Shown: positions 43,114 through 50,737 of the stretch, piece after piece
How the letters are laid out: each line of letters starts with the position of its first letter
Numbering within the stretch: the stretch's first letter is position 1
Source: JAWLHK01 sp041690355 [NCBI: bacterium]
Lineage (GTDB): Bacteria > J088 > JAWLBW01
Reading direction: 5' to 3'
Length of the DNA: 64,000 nt
Assembly: GCA_041690355.1 (NCBI GenBank)
Contig: JAWLHK010000013.1
Location: 1-64,000 of the forward strand
Notes under the pieces: model-generated
The model's database searches: none
Told to the model about the DNA's origin: nothing
The model's input: only the letters and a program-made list of their open reading frames with translations
Program-made: the position numbers and the translations under genes

Positions 43114-44295
43114 ATGCCGACCCCCTTCGCACGCAACTTTCCGCCGTCTCTGGCCCGCCTGTTGACCTCGGGCCGGGGGCTCACGGCCGCCGTCGTGCTG
43201 GCGACGCTGTTCCTTTTCATCCTGGGGCAGCTCTTCGTGCTCTCGGCCAGCCGGCCCCACGACTCTTCGCACTACGGTGACGCCCTCTATTCCATGCGCA
43301 TCCACTTCGCGCAGGGGATGATCGCGCTGGTGCTCGTCGGACTGTCGTCGCTGCTGCAGGTCGATCGCCTGCGCAGATGGGGTCCCTGGCTTGCCCTCCC
43401 GGCGTTTGCCTTCGCGCTCCTCCCCTTCGTTCCCGGATTCGGCATCCGCTCCGGCGGGGCCCTGCGCGACGCGTCGCTGTGGGGCTTCGTCTGGCAACCG
43501 GGGCCGATTCTCGTCGTCGCCCTGCTCGTCTGGACGGCGGCGATATTCTCCCGCCGCCCGCTCGGCCGCCTGCGCCGGTACGGCGCGATGTTGCTCGTCT
43601 CGGCGGCCATGCTCATCGCCGTGCTGCAACCTGATTTCTCGCTCATTGCGCTGCTGCTGGTGCCCGTTGCCGCGCAGGCCTGGCGGGCGGGCATCCGCGG
43701 CAAGCGGGCAGTACGGCTCGTTCTGCTGCTGACGGGGCTCGTCGTGCTGCTCGGCGTGCTGCACCCCTACATCGGCCGGCGCGTCGGCGGCTGGCTCGAT
43801 CCGAGCGGTACCCGCTACGACGCGGGCCGCGACTACGTCCTGCTCGAGAAGGGGACCCATGCGGGCGGCTGGACCGGCGTCGGCTACGGTCGCGGCCAAC
43901 ACGTGGTGCGTACGCGCAATGCAAAAGACGATTATCTGTTCGCGCACCTGATTGAAGAGACGGGGCTCCTGCGCGCCTTTCCGGTGCTGCTGCTGTACCT
44001 CCCCGTGCTGCTCGTCGGCATCCGCATCGGGTGGGTGGCGCGCAACCGGTTCGTCGCGCTCCTCGGCATCGGCCTGGCGGGATTCATTCTGACGGCCGTG
44101 GGCGTCCACGTCGCGGTCAACCTGCGGCTCATGCCGGTGACGGCGATTCACCTGCCGTTTCTGAGCTTCGGCGGATCGACGCTCGTGGCGACCGCGTTGG
44201 CGCTGGGCCTGCTGCTCTCGGCGAATCGAACGGTGGCGCAGACGTCGCCCGAAGGTCCCGAAGAGGACACGGGAAACCACGTCGCCCTGCGCTGA
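43114..44295 (+). CDS. FtsW/RodA/SpoVE family cell-cycle protein (SEDS glycosyltransferase)
   Basis: A 393-residue polytopic inner-membrane protein with about ten helices. Near the end, VHVAVNLRLMPVTAIHLPFLSFGGSTL is the SEDS signature, and DDYLFAHLIEETGLL is the loop-7 motif that carries the catalytic Asp of peptidoglycan polymerases. It lacks the usual partners (mre, pbp2 or the dcw cluster), so whether it is RodA, FtsW or a third SEDS protein cannot be decided. It ends 2 bp before the convergent protease gene. Confidence 0.9.
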   Translation: MPTPFARNFPPSLARLLTSGRGLTAAVVLATLFLFILGQLFVLSASRPHDSSHYGDALYSMRIHFAQGMIALVLVGLSSLLQVDRLRRWGPWLALPAFAFALLPFVPGFGIRSGGALRDASLWGFVWQPGPILVVALLVWTAAIFSRRPLGRLRRYGAMLLVSAAMLIAVLQPDFSLIALLLVPVAAQAWRAGIRGKRAVRLVLLLTGLVVLLGVLHPYIGRRVGGWLDPSGTRYDAGRDYVLLEKGTHAGGWTGVGYGRGQHVVRTRNAKDDYLFAHLIEETGLLRAFPVLLLYLPVLLVGIRIGWVARNRFVALLGIGLAGFILTAVGVHVAVNLRLMPVTAIHLPFLSFGGSTLVATALALGLLLSANRTVAQTSPEGPEEDTGNHVALR

Positions 44296-44297
44296 CC

Positions 44298-47200
44298 TCA
44301 AGCGCGGCGGGAGGCGCGCTTCCCCAGAATCCGCACAGCCGACAGAGCAAGCAGCAACAGGAGCGCGGGCATTTCGGCCGTCGCGCTGCGGCATCCGGCG
44401 CGCACAGTCGGCGGGGCGGCACGGGGCGCGAAGGTCATCCCGTGTGCGCCGTCGCGGGCGGCGGTCCGTGCATACTGCGGCCACTGCGCGTCGGCCATGC
44501 GCCCCTTCGTCTGCCAGGCGAAGATCTGGCCGTTGCGCGTGGCCTGCACGAGCGTCGCCCGGCCGTCGCCGTCCAGATCGGCGAGCACCGGGGTCGCGAT
44601 GAGCCACGAACCGGTGAATTTCGGCCAGCCGGCAGAGTCCTTGCCGTCGGCGCGATAGGCGTGCACGTAGTAACCGGAGCTGCCCGCGATCACCTCGGGG
44701 CGCCCGTCGCCGTCGACGTCGCCGATCAGGGGATTGGTCACCATGGCCCAGCCTTCGATGCGGCGCGGGTAGTAGGGGAGAAACTTTCCGTCGGCGCTCC
44801 AGCCGGTGACCAGATGGTCGACCTCGGGAACCCGCCCGTCGGCCATTTTTTCGGCCAGCGTGTTCGCGACCAGCTCGCCGAGACCCATGCCGGCGGCGAA
44901 GATTTCGGGAACTCCGTCGCCGTCGATATCGCCGACCGAAGCGAGCGAATTCGTCCACCCGGCGAGCAGCGGCTCGTCGGTGTTGTTGCCCCGCGCGAAT
45001 TCGGCCTGATTCCTGGCCAGCAGGCGCACGTCGGACGTCCCCGACCAGATTGCGCCGATGCCGCCGAAGCCGCCGGCGATGATCTCCAGTGCGCCGTCAC
45101 CATCGAGATCGACGACCGTGACGCCGCCTGAAATCCCTTCGCCCAGAATGGGGAGTCCGAAAGGGGCCACGATGGTCGGCATGGCCCGGTTCCCCACGAA
45201 CGGTCCGCCGGGGGCCGCATTTCCGCGGCCGTCGACGGCATAGAGATAGCCGATGACGCCCCGGCGAATCTCGTTCGTGCCGATGACGATGTCGACCTGG
45301 CCGTCGCCGTTCACATCGCCCACCGCCGGCGCGCTCGCGGCCGGCTTCGGCCGCTCGGCCCCCGACGCCGCGTCGTCCTGCGTCCACTCGTCGCTCAGGT
45401 GCACGGGGAAGCCGGGGCGCGGGCGGCCGTCGGCATTCCACACGTACAACTGCTGGTCCTGCGCGCCGGCGATGACTTCAAGCGTGCCGTCGTCATCGAG
45501 ATCGGCGAGTACGGCGGGGCCATAGAGGCGCGCGCGGGTCTTTTCTTCTCCGGGGTACCGCGAGAGGCCCGTACGCGCCGGGGCAGTCCAGAATGCCGTA
45601 CCATCGGCGCGAAGGGCGTGCACTTCGCCGAGCAGGCCGGGGACGACGACTTCGGTTCTCCCGTCGCCATCCAGATCGCCGGCCGCGGGGGCGCCGAGAA
45701 TCGGCATGCCGCGGGGCAGGTCGCGCAGCTCGGCCGGAAGTCCCGCGCCGTCGAACGCCGGCAGCGCATAGGACCAGCGTACCGAACCGTCGCCATTCAG
45801 GGCGCGTACGATACCGGCGCTGTCGGCGGCGACGATCTCGTCCTTGCCGTCGCCGTCCAGATCGACGGCGAGCAGCGAGCCCTCGAAGCTCGAATCGAAG
45901 TCGAGCGGAAATCCAGGCCGCGTGTCGGGATCGCGATGCACGAAAAAGGTGAGGCGATCCTCCCCTTCCAGACCGGTGGTCTGGTCGGTGACGACGAGGC
46001 GTACCGTGATGGAATGACTCTGCGGATTCCCGATTTCCGAGAGCGGGTCGACTTGTGGCGGCGGGAGAAGCTTCGCTGTTTCGACGACCGCCCCCGGAAG
46101 ATCGCCGTCGAGCGCCGTGGCCGACCTCCCGTCGGCAATCCGGTTCCACGTGGCGGGGGGAATTCCCGATCCCCACTCGGCACGCCAGGCGAGCGCATGG
46201 CCGTTGCGTCCGGCGACGCGGCCGCGCAGGGTCAACGTGGGGGTGCGCACCGGGTCGACGACGTGGAACCAGGCGGGGAACTCCAGATCTGCGACGGGGG
46301 GGATTTTCCCCTCCACGACGGCGCGCACGGCGGCGGCCGCGTCGATGCGGCCGTAGCCCGTGAAGGGATCCCAGCCGGGGACAGCCCCCCACTTGGTTCC
46401 CCGAATGTCGGTCGCGGTCATCCGGAGCACCTGGAAGACCTCGTCGGCGCCCAGCGGGGTACCGTGCCGGCGCGCCGCCGCGTGAACGAGCGCGGCGGTG
46501 GCCGCCAGGTGAGGGGTCGCGCTGCTGGTGCCCCCTTCGCGGCGCGTTCCGGTGCGATCTTCGAACGGGCGCATCGTCCACGTATCGGTCGGCGCGGCGA
46601 ACATGAGATGGGCGCCGTAGTCGGTCGTGTTGTTCTTCTCGGTGTACATGCCTTCGCGCGAGGCGGCTTCGATGACCGAGCCCACGGCGTAGACGGAATC
46701 GATGACGGCGGGAAATTCGTGATGGTAGTGGCTCTCGTTTCCGCTGGCGGCGGCGCTCACGACCCCCCGGTCGCGGGCGTAGCGGAAGGCGGCTTCGAGA
46801 AACGCAGAACGGCCGGTGGCCCCCAGGCTCATGTTGATGCTGTCGGCGCCGTGATCGGCGCAGTAGACGGCGGCCCGCGCCAGGGTGTCGTTCGTGTGCA
46901 GAATCGAATCGCCGACGCGCACGGGCAGAAGGCGCGCTTCGGGGGCGATGCCGGCCAGCCCGACGCCGTTGTCGGCCTCGGCGACGAGAATGCCGGCGCG
47001 TCCGCTGCCGTGGCCGTTCTGCCAGAGATCGTAGGCGTCGTCGTCGTCATCGTCGAAGTCCCAGCCGGCCAGATTGTCGACGAAGCCGTCGCCGTCGTCG
47101 TCGATGCCGTTGCGGAAGTGGAGAAGCAGATCGGCCACCGTAAGCAACGCCGGATCGAGCACGAACGTGTTGCCGGCAATGTCTGTGGTCGCCGCATCAA

Positions 47201-47483
47201 AGTCTTCGAGCCCGAGAACGCCGTCGGCGCCCGCGGTGATCCAGGCGGGGAACTCGGTGGGATTCAGGGCGATGCGGTTGCGCACCTCCTCGTGCAGGTA
47301 ATCGATGCCGTCATCGAGTACGCAGATGACGGCGCCGTGGCCGCGGGTTACCGCCCAGGCGCCGACGGCGTCGATGCCGACGGCGTGCAGGTTCGTCTGT
47401 TCCGCAAAGAGGGGATCGTTGGTGGCAAGCGCCGGCGCGGCGGCCGATACGCCGAGAAACAGGAGGGCTGGGAGGATACGCAT
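44298..47483 (-). CDS. Secreted subtilisin-like (S8) protease with FG-GAP/VCBS repeats and Cys-helix-Arg tail
   Basis: A 1061-residue exported serine protease: signal peptide (1-20); S8 domain with the triad Asp57 (VLDDGID), His158 (NGHGSG) and Ser320 (EGGTSSATP), and the oxyanion Asn249; an inserted acidic calcium-binding stretch (GIDDDGDGFVDN, about 126-137). From about 540 a long series of FG-GAP/VCBS blades follows, each with a DLDGDGxxE calcium motif (e.g. AVDLDGDGKDEIVAAD, DVNGDGQVDIVIG), likely a beta-propeller. The end (Cys near 1031, a helix ALLLLLALSAV, then GKRASRRA) looks like a sorting/anchoring tail of the MYXO-CTERM or Synerg-CTERM kind. ATG 47483 is 7 nt after TAGAGT. Confidence 0.92.
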   Translation of the reverse strand: MRILPALLFLGVSAAAPALATNDPLFAEQTNLHAVGIDAVGAWAVTRGHGAVICVLDDGIDYLHEEVRNRIALNPTEFPAWITAGADGVLGLEDFDAATTDIAGNTFVLDPALLTVADLLLHFRNGIDDDGDGFVDNLAGWDFDDDDDDAYDLWQNGHGSGRAGILVAEADNGVGLAGIAPEARLLPVRVGDSILHTNDTLARAAVYCADHGADSINMSLGATGRSAFLEAAFRYARDRGVVSAAASGNESHYHHEFPAVIDSVYAVGSVIEAASREGMYTEKNNTTDYGAHLMFAAPTDTWTMRPFEDRTGTRREGGTSSATPHLAATAALVHAAARRHGTPLGADEVFQVLRMTATDIRGTKWGAVPGWDPFTGYGRIDAAAAVRAVVEGKIPPVADLEFPAWFHVVDPVRTPTLTLRGRVAGRNGHALAWRAEWGSGIPPATWNRIADGRSATALDGDLPGAVVETAKLLPPPQVDPLSEIGNPQSHSITVRLVVTDQTTGLEGEDRLTFFVHRDPDTRPGFPLDFDSSFEGSLLAVDLDGDGKDEIVAADSAGIVRALNGDGSVRWSYALPAFDGAGLPAELRDLPRGMPILGAPAAGDLDGDGRTEVVVPGLLGEVHALRADGTAFWTAPARTGLSRYPGEEKTRARLYGPAVLADLDDDGTLEVIAGAQDQQLYVWNADGRPRPGFPVHLSDEWTQDDAASGAERPKPAASAPAVGDVNGDGQVDIVIGTNEIRRGVIGYLYAVDGRGNAAPGGPFVGNRAMPTIVAPFGLPILGEGISGGVTVVDLDGDGALEIIAGGFGGIGAIWSGTSDVRLLARNQAEFARGNNTDEPLLAGWTNSLASVGDIDGDGVPEIFAAGMGLGELVANTLAEKMADGRVPEVDHLVTGWSADGKFLPYYPRRIEGWAMVTNPLIGDVDGDGRPEVIAGSSGYYVHAYRADGKDSAGWPKFTGSWLIATPVLADLDGDGRATLVQATRNGQIFAWQTKGRMADAQWPQYARTAARDGAHGMTFAPRAAPPTVRAGCRSATAEMPALLLLLALSAVRILGKRASRRA

Positions 47484-47564
47484 GGAAGATACTCTACCCC
47501 GGCGCCCCCCGATCTCCAAGCCGCCCGGGAGGGGGCCCTGTTCCCCGCCTTGTTCTTGCTTCCT

Positions 47565-47592
47565 CAGGAATTAGGAATCAGGAATCAGGCAT
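47565..47592. repeat. Short heptanucleotide repeat array
   Basis: Four words in a row, CAGGAAT, TAGGAAT, CAGGAAT, CAGGCAT, lie between the divergent protease and sugar-kinase genes. Degenerate words may continue towards the kinase promoter. Confidence 0.65.
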
Positions 47593-47611
47593 GCCGCGAA
47601 GCGGCTTGCGG

Positions 47612-47617
47612 TAAACT
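47612..47617 (+). promoter_or_regulatory. -10 box of a predicted leaderless transcript
   Basis: TAAACT lies exactly 6 nt before the ATG at 47624, with no ribosome site. Confidence 0.55.
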
Positions 47618-47623
47618 GAGCGC

Positions 47624-48559
47624 ATGGCTTCACTCATTGCGACCGTCACGCTCAATCCGGCGCTCGACCGCCTGCTCGAGGTGGATCGGCTTTCGGCCGA
47701 CGACGCCAACCGCGTCCGCAACGAAGCGCACTATGCCGCGGGAAAGGGGATCGACGCCTCACGCGTCATCCACGAAATGGGGGGCGACACGGTGGCCTAT
47801 GGCATGGTCGGCGGGATGAGCGGCGCCGAAATCGAAGCCCGGCTCCGGGAAGCGGGGGTCCCGAGCGATTTCGTCATGGTCGCGGGGAATACGCGCACGA
47901 ACCTGCTGCTCAAGGACAAGGAAGCCGGTCACCAGTTTCTCATCAACGCGGCGGGTCCCCCGGTCACACCGGAACAATTCGAGGCGCTGCTGACAAAACT
48001 GGAGCGCAAGCGGGGGCGTTTCGGCGCCGTCATCGCTTCGGGCAGTATTCCCGCCGGACTTCCGAAGGATGCCTACCGGACCATCGTGGAGCGGCTTGCG
48101 GACGTGCGGGTGTTCGTCGATGCCGACGGCGACGCCCTGGCCGAGGCGGTGAAGGCGAAGCCGTGGGCGATCAAGCCGAACCGGCATGAAGCTTCGCGCC
48201 TGCTGGGGCGAACCGTCGAGACCGAAGACGAAGCGCTCGCCGCCGTACGCGATCTGGCGGCGCTCGGGATGGAACACGTGCTGCTGTCCATGGGCAGAGC
48301 CGGGGCGCTGCTGGCGACCGGCGGGCGCATCTGGCGGGGCCGTTCTCCCGAGGTTACGGCCATCAGCGCCGTCGGAGCGGGGGATACGATGGTCGCGCTC
48401 TATACGTTGCGCACCGTCGAAGGCGAGCCGCCCGAAGAAGCTTTCCGCTGGGCCCTGGCCGGCGGAGCGGCGACGGCCATGACCCCGGGGACGGAACTCT
48501 GCCACCGGGCCGATGTGGAGCGGCTCGTGAGAGAAACTACGGTTTCGCAGGTGGCGTAA
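47624..48559 (+). CDS. PfkB family sugar-phosphate kinase (1-phosphofructokinase-like)
   Basis: A 311-residue ribokinase-fold kinase. TVTLNPALDRLLEVDRL is the FruK/PfkB/LacC-type N-terminus, and the C-terminal ISAVGAGDTMVAL holds the catalytic Asp in the GAGD anion hole. It would phosphorylate fructose-1-P, fructose-6-P or tagatose-6-P; which one cannot be told, and no PTS genes are near. Its last 23 bp overlap the 3' end of the convergent TPR gene. Predicted leaderless. Confidence 0.88.
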   Translation: MASLIATVTLNPALDRLLEVDRLSADDANRVRNEAHYAAGKGIDASRVIHEMGGDTVAYGMVGGMSGAEIEARLREAGVPSDFVMVAGNTRTNLLLKDKEAGHQFLINAAGPPVTPEQFEALLTKLERKRGRFGAVIASGSIPAGLPKDAYRTIVERLADVRVFVDADGDALAEAVKAKPWAIKPNRHEASRLLGRTVETEDEALAAVRDLAALGMEHVLLSMGRAGALLATGGRIWRGRSPEVTAISAVGAGDTMVALYTLRTVEGEPPEEAFRWALAGGAATAMTPGTELCHRADVERLVRETTVSQVA

Positions 48560-49577
48560 GCTTCCAGCCGCCGGTGTCGCCGTTGCCGGTGACGACCGCG
48601 GCCAGGCGCAGGGCTTCTGCCCGCTCGGGCTCGGGGGCCAGTTCGACGGCCGCGCGAGCCTCGTCGACATCCTGGTCCCGCCAGGCGCGCGCCATGGCGA
48701 CCACCCAGCGCGCCCCCGAGTTGCGCCCCACGATGCCGCGCGTGAACAGCTCGTTGAGCACCCCTTCGGCCTTGCGGATGTTCTCGTCGACCTCTCCCTG
48801 GCCGGTATGCGTGCGCACCAGCGCGAGTCGCGCGCGCGCGAACGGTTCGAGCAGGTTGCTCCCTTCGCCGACCGCTTTCACGTACAGTTCATCGGCGCGG
48901 GGCAGATCGCCGCGGTAGAAGGCCACCGTGCCGAGACCGTACAGACCGAGCGGGCGCTGATCTTTCTGGCGCACGCCCAGCAGCTTCTTGAAGGATTCCT
49001 CGGCGCCGTCCAGGTCACCCTGTTGCAGGCGGGTCCACCCCTGTAGGTAGAGTGCCGAGGGGTTGATGGCGTCCTGGGCCAGGGCCGCCTCGATCATGCT
49101 TCCGGCGCGCTCGGCGTCGCCCAGGCGCATCCAGGCGTGCGCAAACTGGCTGCAGAGCATCGCCTTCATGGGGCCCGGCATGCGCGTCTTCTCCATGAGC
49201 ATTTCGCCTTCGGCAAGCACGGTGCGCGCGTCACCCTTGAGGTCCGGGTGCAGGGCCGTGTCTGCGAAAAGCTGATAGGCCGCGAGGATGGCGGCCGGCA
49301 TCTTGGTCTTCGTAAGGGCCTGGCGCAACGGCTCGAGGGCGTCGTCGGGGCGCCCCATCTTGAGATAAACGCGACCCAAGGCGGCCCAGGCCATCCCCCG
49401 GCCGATGGGGTTGATTCCGGTGGCCGCCTTGGTAAAGCGGCGCACCGACTCCTCATACCGCCCCTTCTGCTGGGCCAGGTCGCCGCGGGCGTAGAGGTAC
49501 ATGGCGTGGGCGTAGATGCCCGTCAGGATGGTCAGCGGAACGCCGACGACGAAAAAAAGGATGCTGAACAGATCCAC
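48537..49577 (-). CDS. Membrane-anchored TPR protein
   Basis: A 346-residue protein with one N-terminal transmembrane helix (FSILFFVVGVPLTILTGIYAHA) and then about seven TPR motifs, e.g. AWAALGRVYLKMGRPDDALEPL, AHAWMRLGDAERAGSMIEAAL and LGTVAFYRGDLPRADELYVKAV. It is a likely scaffold at the inner membrane; partners unknown. The start is a GTG without a clear ribosome site. It overlaps the sugar-kinase 3' end on the opposite strand. Confidence 0.8.
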   Translation of the reverse strand: MDLFSILFFVVGVPLTILTGIYAHAMYLYARGDLAQQKGRYEESVRRFTKAATGINPIGRGMAWAALGRVYLKMGRPDDALEPLRQALTKTKMPAAILAAYQLFADTALHPDLKGDARTVLAEGEMLMEKTRMPGPMKAMLCSQFAHAWMRLGDAERAGSMIEAALAQDAINPSALYLQGWTRLQQGDLDGAEESFKKLLGVRQKDQRPLGLYGLGTVAFYRGDLPRADELYVKAVGEGSNLLEPFARARLALVRTHTGQGEVDENIRKAEGVLNELFTRGIVGRNSGARWVVAMARAWRDQDVDEARAAVELAPEPERAEALRLAAVVTGNGDTGGWKLTPPAKP

Positions 49578-49650
49578 GGTAACCCGGAGCAGAGGAGAAA
49601 ACGATCACGGTAATCGGATGCGCCGGTCATTGCAAGCCGGGGCCGCTCAG

Positions 49651-49694
49651 AAAAAAAGACGGCAGATGCGATCCGGAGATCGATCCGCCGTCTT
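49651..49694 (-). terminator. Intrinsic terminator of the phasin-like operon
   Basis: AAGACGGC and GCCGTCTT (49687-49694) form the outer stem of an interrupted hairpin. On the minus strand it is followed by a run of seven T (49657-49651). It lies about 120 bp downstream of the RHH gene. The rest of 49578-49814 shows no gene. Confidence 0.75.
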
Positions 49695-49814
49695 CAGAAA
49701 AGGGCGCTCAGGTCACAACCCGATATGGCATGTGCGAGCGACGGGCAGTCAGGTGCCGTCGCCGCACGGTAACGCTGGAAACAGCCTCTCGGAAGTGCGC
49801 ACCCGCGTCGGCAG

Positions 49815-50018
49815 TCAGTCATGCCCGGCGTCGCGCGCGACCTGCGGCTCAGCCATGGCCGTGACCAGCAGGTTGCGAATGAGGCGCGATACGGGAATGT
49901 TCAGGCTTTGAGCCTTCTGACGCAGGGCATGGTCCAGGGCGGGGGGAATGCGCGCGTGGAGCACGCAGTCCTTGCGCCCGTCGGCCAGCCCCTGCAGCTG
50001 CTCGGGGTACGGAGTCAT
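49815..50018 (-). CDS. Small ribbon-helix-helix-like protein
   Basis: A 67-residue protein. CVLHARIPPALDHALRQKAQSLNIPVSRLIRNLL fits the strand-helix-helix pattern of CopG/Arc-type DNA-binding proteins, with Ser-Arg-Leu-Ile-Arg in the second helix. It starts 3 bp after the phasin-like gene and ends in a terminator, so it is probably the regulator of that small operon. Confidence 0.65.
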   Translation of the reverse strand: MTPYPEQLQGLADGRKDCVLHARIPPALDHALRQKAQSLNIPVSRLIRNLLVTAMAEPQVARDAGHD

Positions 50019-50021
50019 GAC

Positions 50022-50294
50022 TCAGGCTCCGATGAACTTCTTGACCCACGTCTCGGCCTGCTCGCGCACGGCCAGAGCGTCGCGGCGGGCCACGGCGGCC
50101 AGGTTCTCGCCCCGTTCGCGAAGTTCCAGCGCGCTGTCGACGGTCGTCGTCACGAAGGAGACGACCGGCTCGCGCAGGTCTTCGACGGCATTGTGAACGA
50201 CGGGGCGCAGGCCTTCGACGAAGGCTTCGGCGCGATCAAAAGCGGTAACGACGCGGTCCCGCAGACCCTGTTCGATGGCGGCATACGTAATCAT
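50022..50294 (-). CDS. Phasin-like amphipathic helical protein
   Basis: A 90-residue protein that appears entirely alpha-helical and amphipathic (VVTAFDRAEAFVEGLRPVVHNAVEDL, then VVSFVTTTVDSALELRERGENLA), with no cysteine and a basic C-terminus. Such proteins coat PHA granules or other lipid surfaces; an apolipoprotein-like or stress-related role is equally possible. AGGAAAG precedes the ATG, and a strong promoter lies 70-98 bp upstream. No PHA synthase is in the window, so the phasin idea is only a resemblance. Confidence 0.6.
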   Translation of the reverse strand: MITYAAIEQGLRDRVVTAFDRAEAFVEGLRPVVHNAVEDLREPVVSFVTTTVDSALELRERGENLAAVARRDALAVREQAETWVKKFIGA

Positions 50295-50355
50295 GGTTTC
50301 TTTCCTCTCGTTTCGGTTCGTTCAAAAAGTGAAAAGCAGGTCAACGCTTACTGAG

Positions 50356-50392
50356 TTGTCCACACTTTATCGCGGATGACGCGGCGTGTCAA
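50356..50392 (-). promoter_or_regulatory. Strong sigma-70 promoter with an overlapping DnaA-box-like site
   Basis: On the minus strand TTGACA (50392-50387), a 17-bp spacer and TAAAGT (50369-50364) drive the phasin-like operon. The plus-strand 9-mer TTGTCCACA (50356-50364), the form of DnaA box common in GC-rich bacteria, touches the -10 box and lies over the start-point region. Confidence 0.65.
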
Positions 50393-50578
50393 GAGAAAAA
50401 GATCGCCAATGATTTATGCCCACTTTGGCAAGGCTCTTCTGCGGGGGTGGCCCTTGTGACACGCCTTGGATGTTGCCCAGTATGGATCGGTCCCCCCGGG
50501 AATGCAAGGGGTATCACGGAATGCGCAGCCCAGAAAATGTGGTACGCCATCCCGCGCGTCAAAAACGCCAGTTGAGAG

Positions 50579-50737
50579 AATTGACGATTGACGATCTACA
50601 ATTGACGATTTCCTGCATGGGGCTCGCGCAGTTCTCGTCGCCGATGAGTGGCGTGCGACTTCTTGGACAAGGACCGCGAGTCCGTCGAACGCACGCTCAA
50701 TCGTCAATCGTAAATTGTCAGTTGTAAATTCTGTTCA
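50579..50737. repeat. Pair of inverted heptad arrays next to dnaB
   Basis: The left array (50579-50613) reads AATTGAC, GATTGAC, GATCTAC, AATTGAC, GATTTCC. The right array (50699-50733) reads AATCGTC, AATCGTA, AATTGTC, AGTTGTA, AATTCTG, which is the reverse complement of the same family, and runs into the dnaB stop codon. The two are separated by about 85 bp and could pair as a large stem. The region 50400-50578 holds nothing I can identify. Confidence 0.75.

Noticed and set aside
45399-47819. An 806-codon plus-strand frame opposite the subtilase
   Set aside because: It is antisense to a protease with a full catalytic triad and FG-GAP repeats; the translation has no domain and a biased composition.
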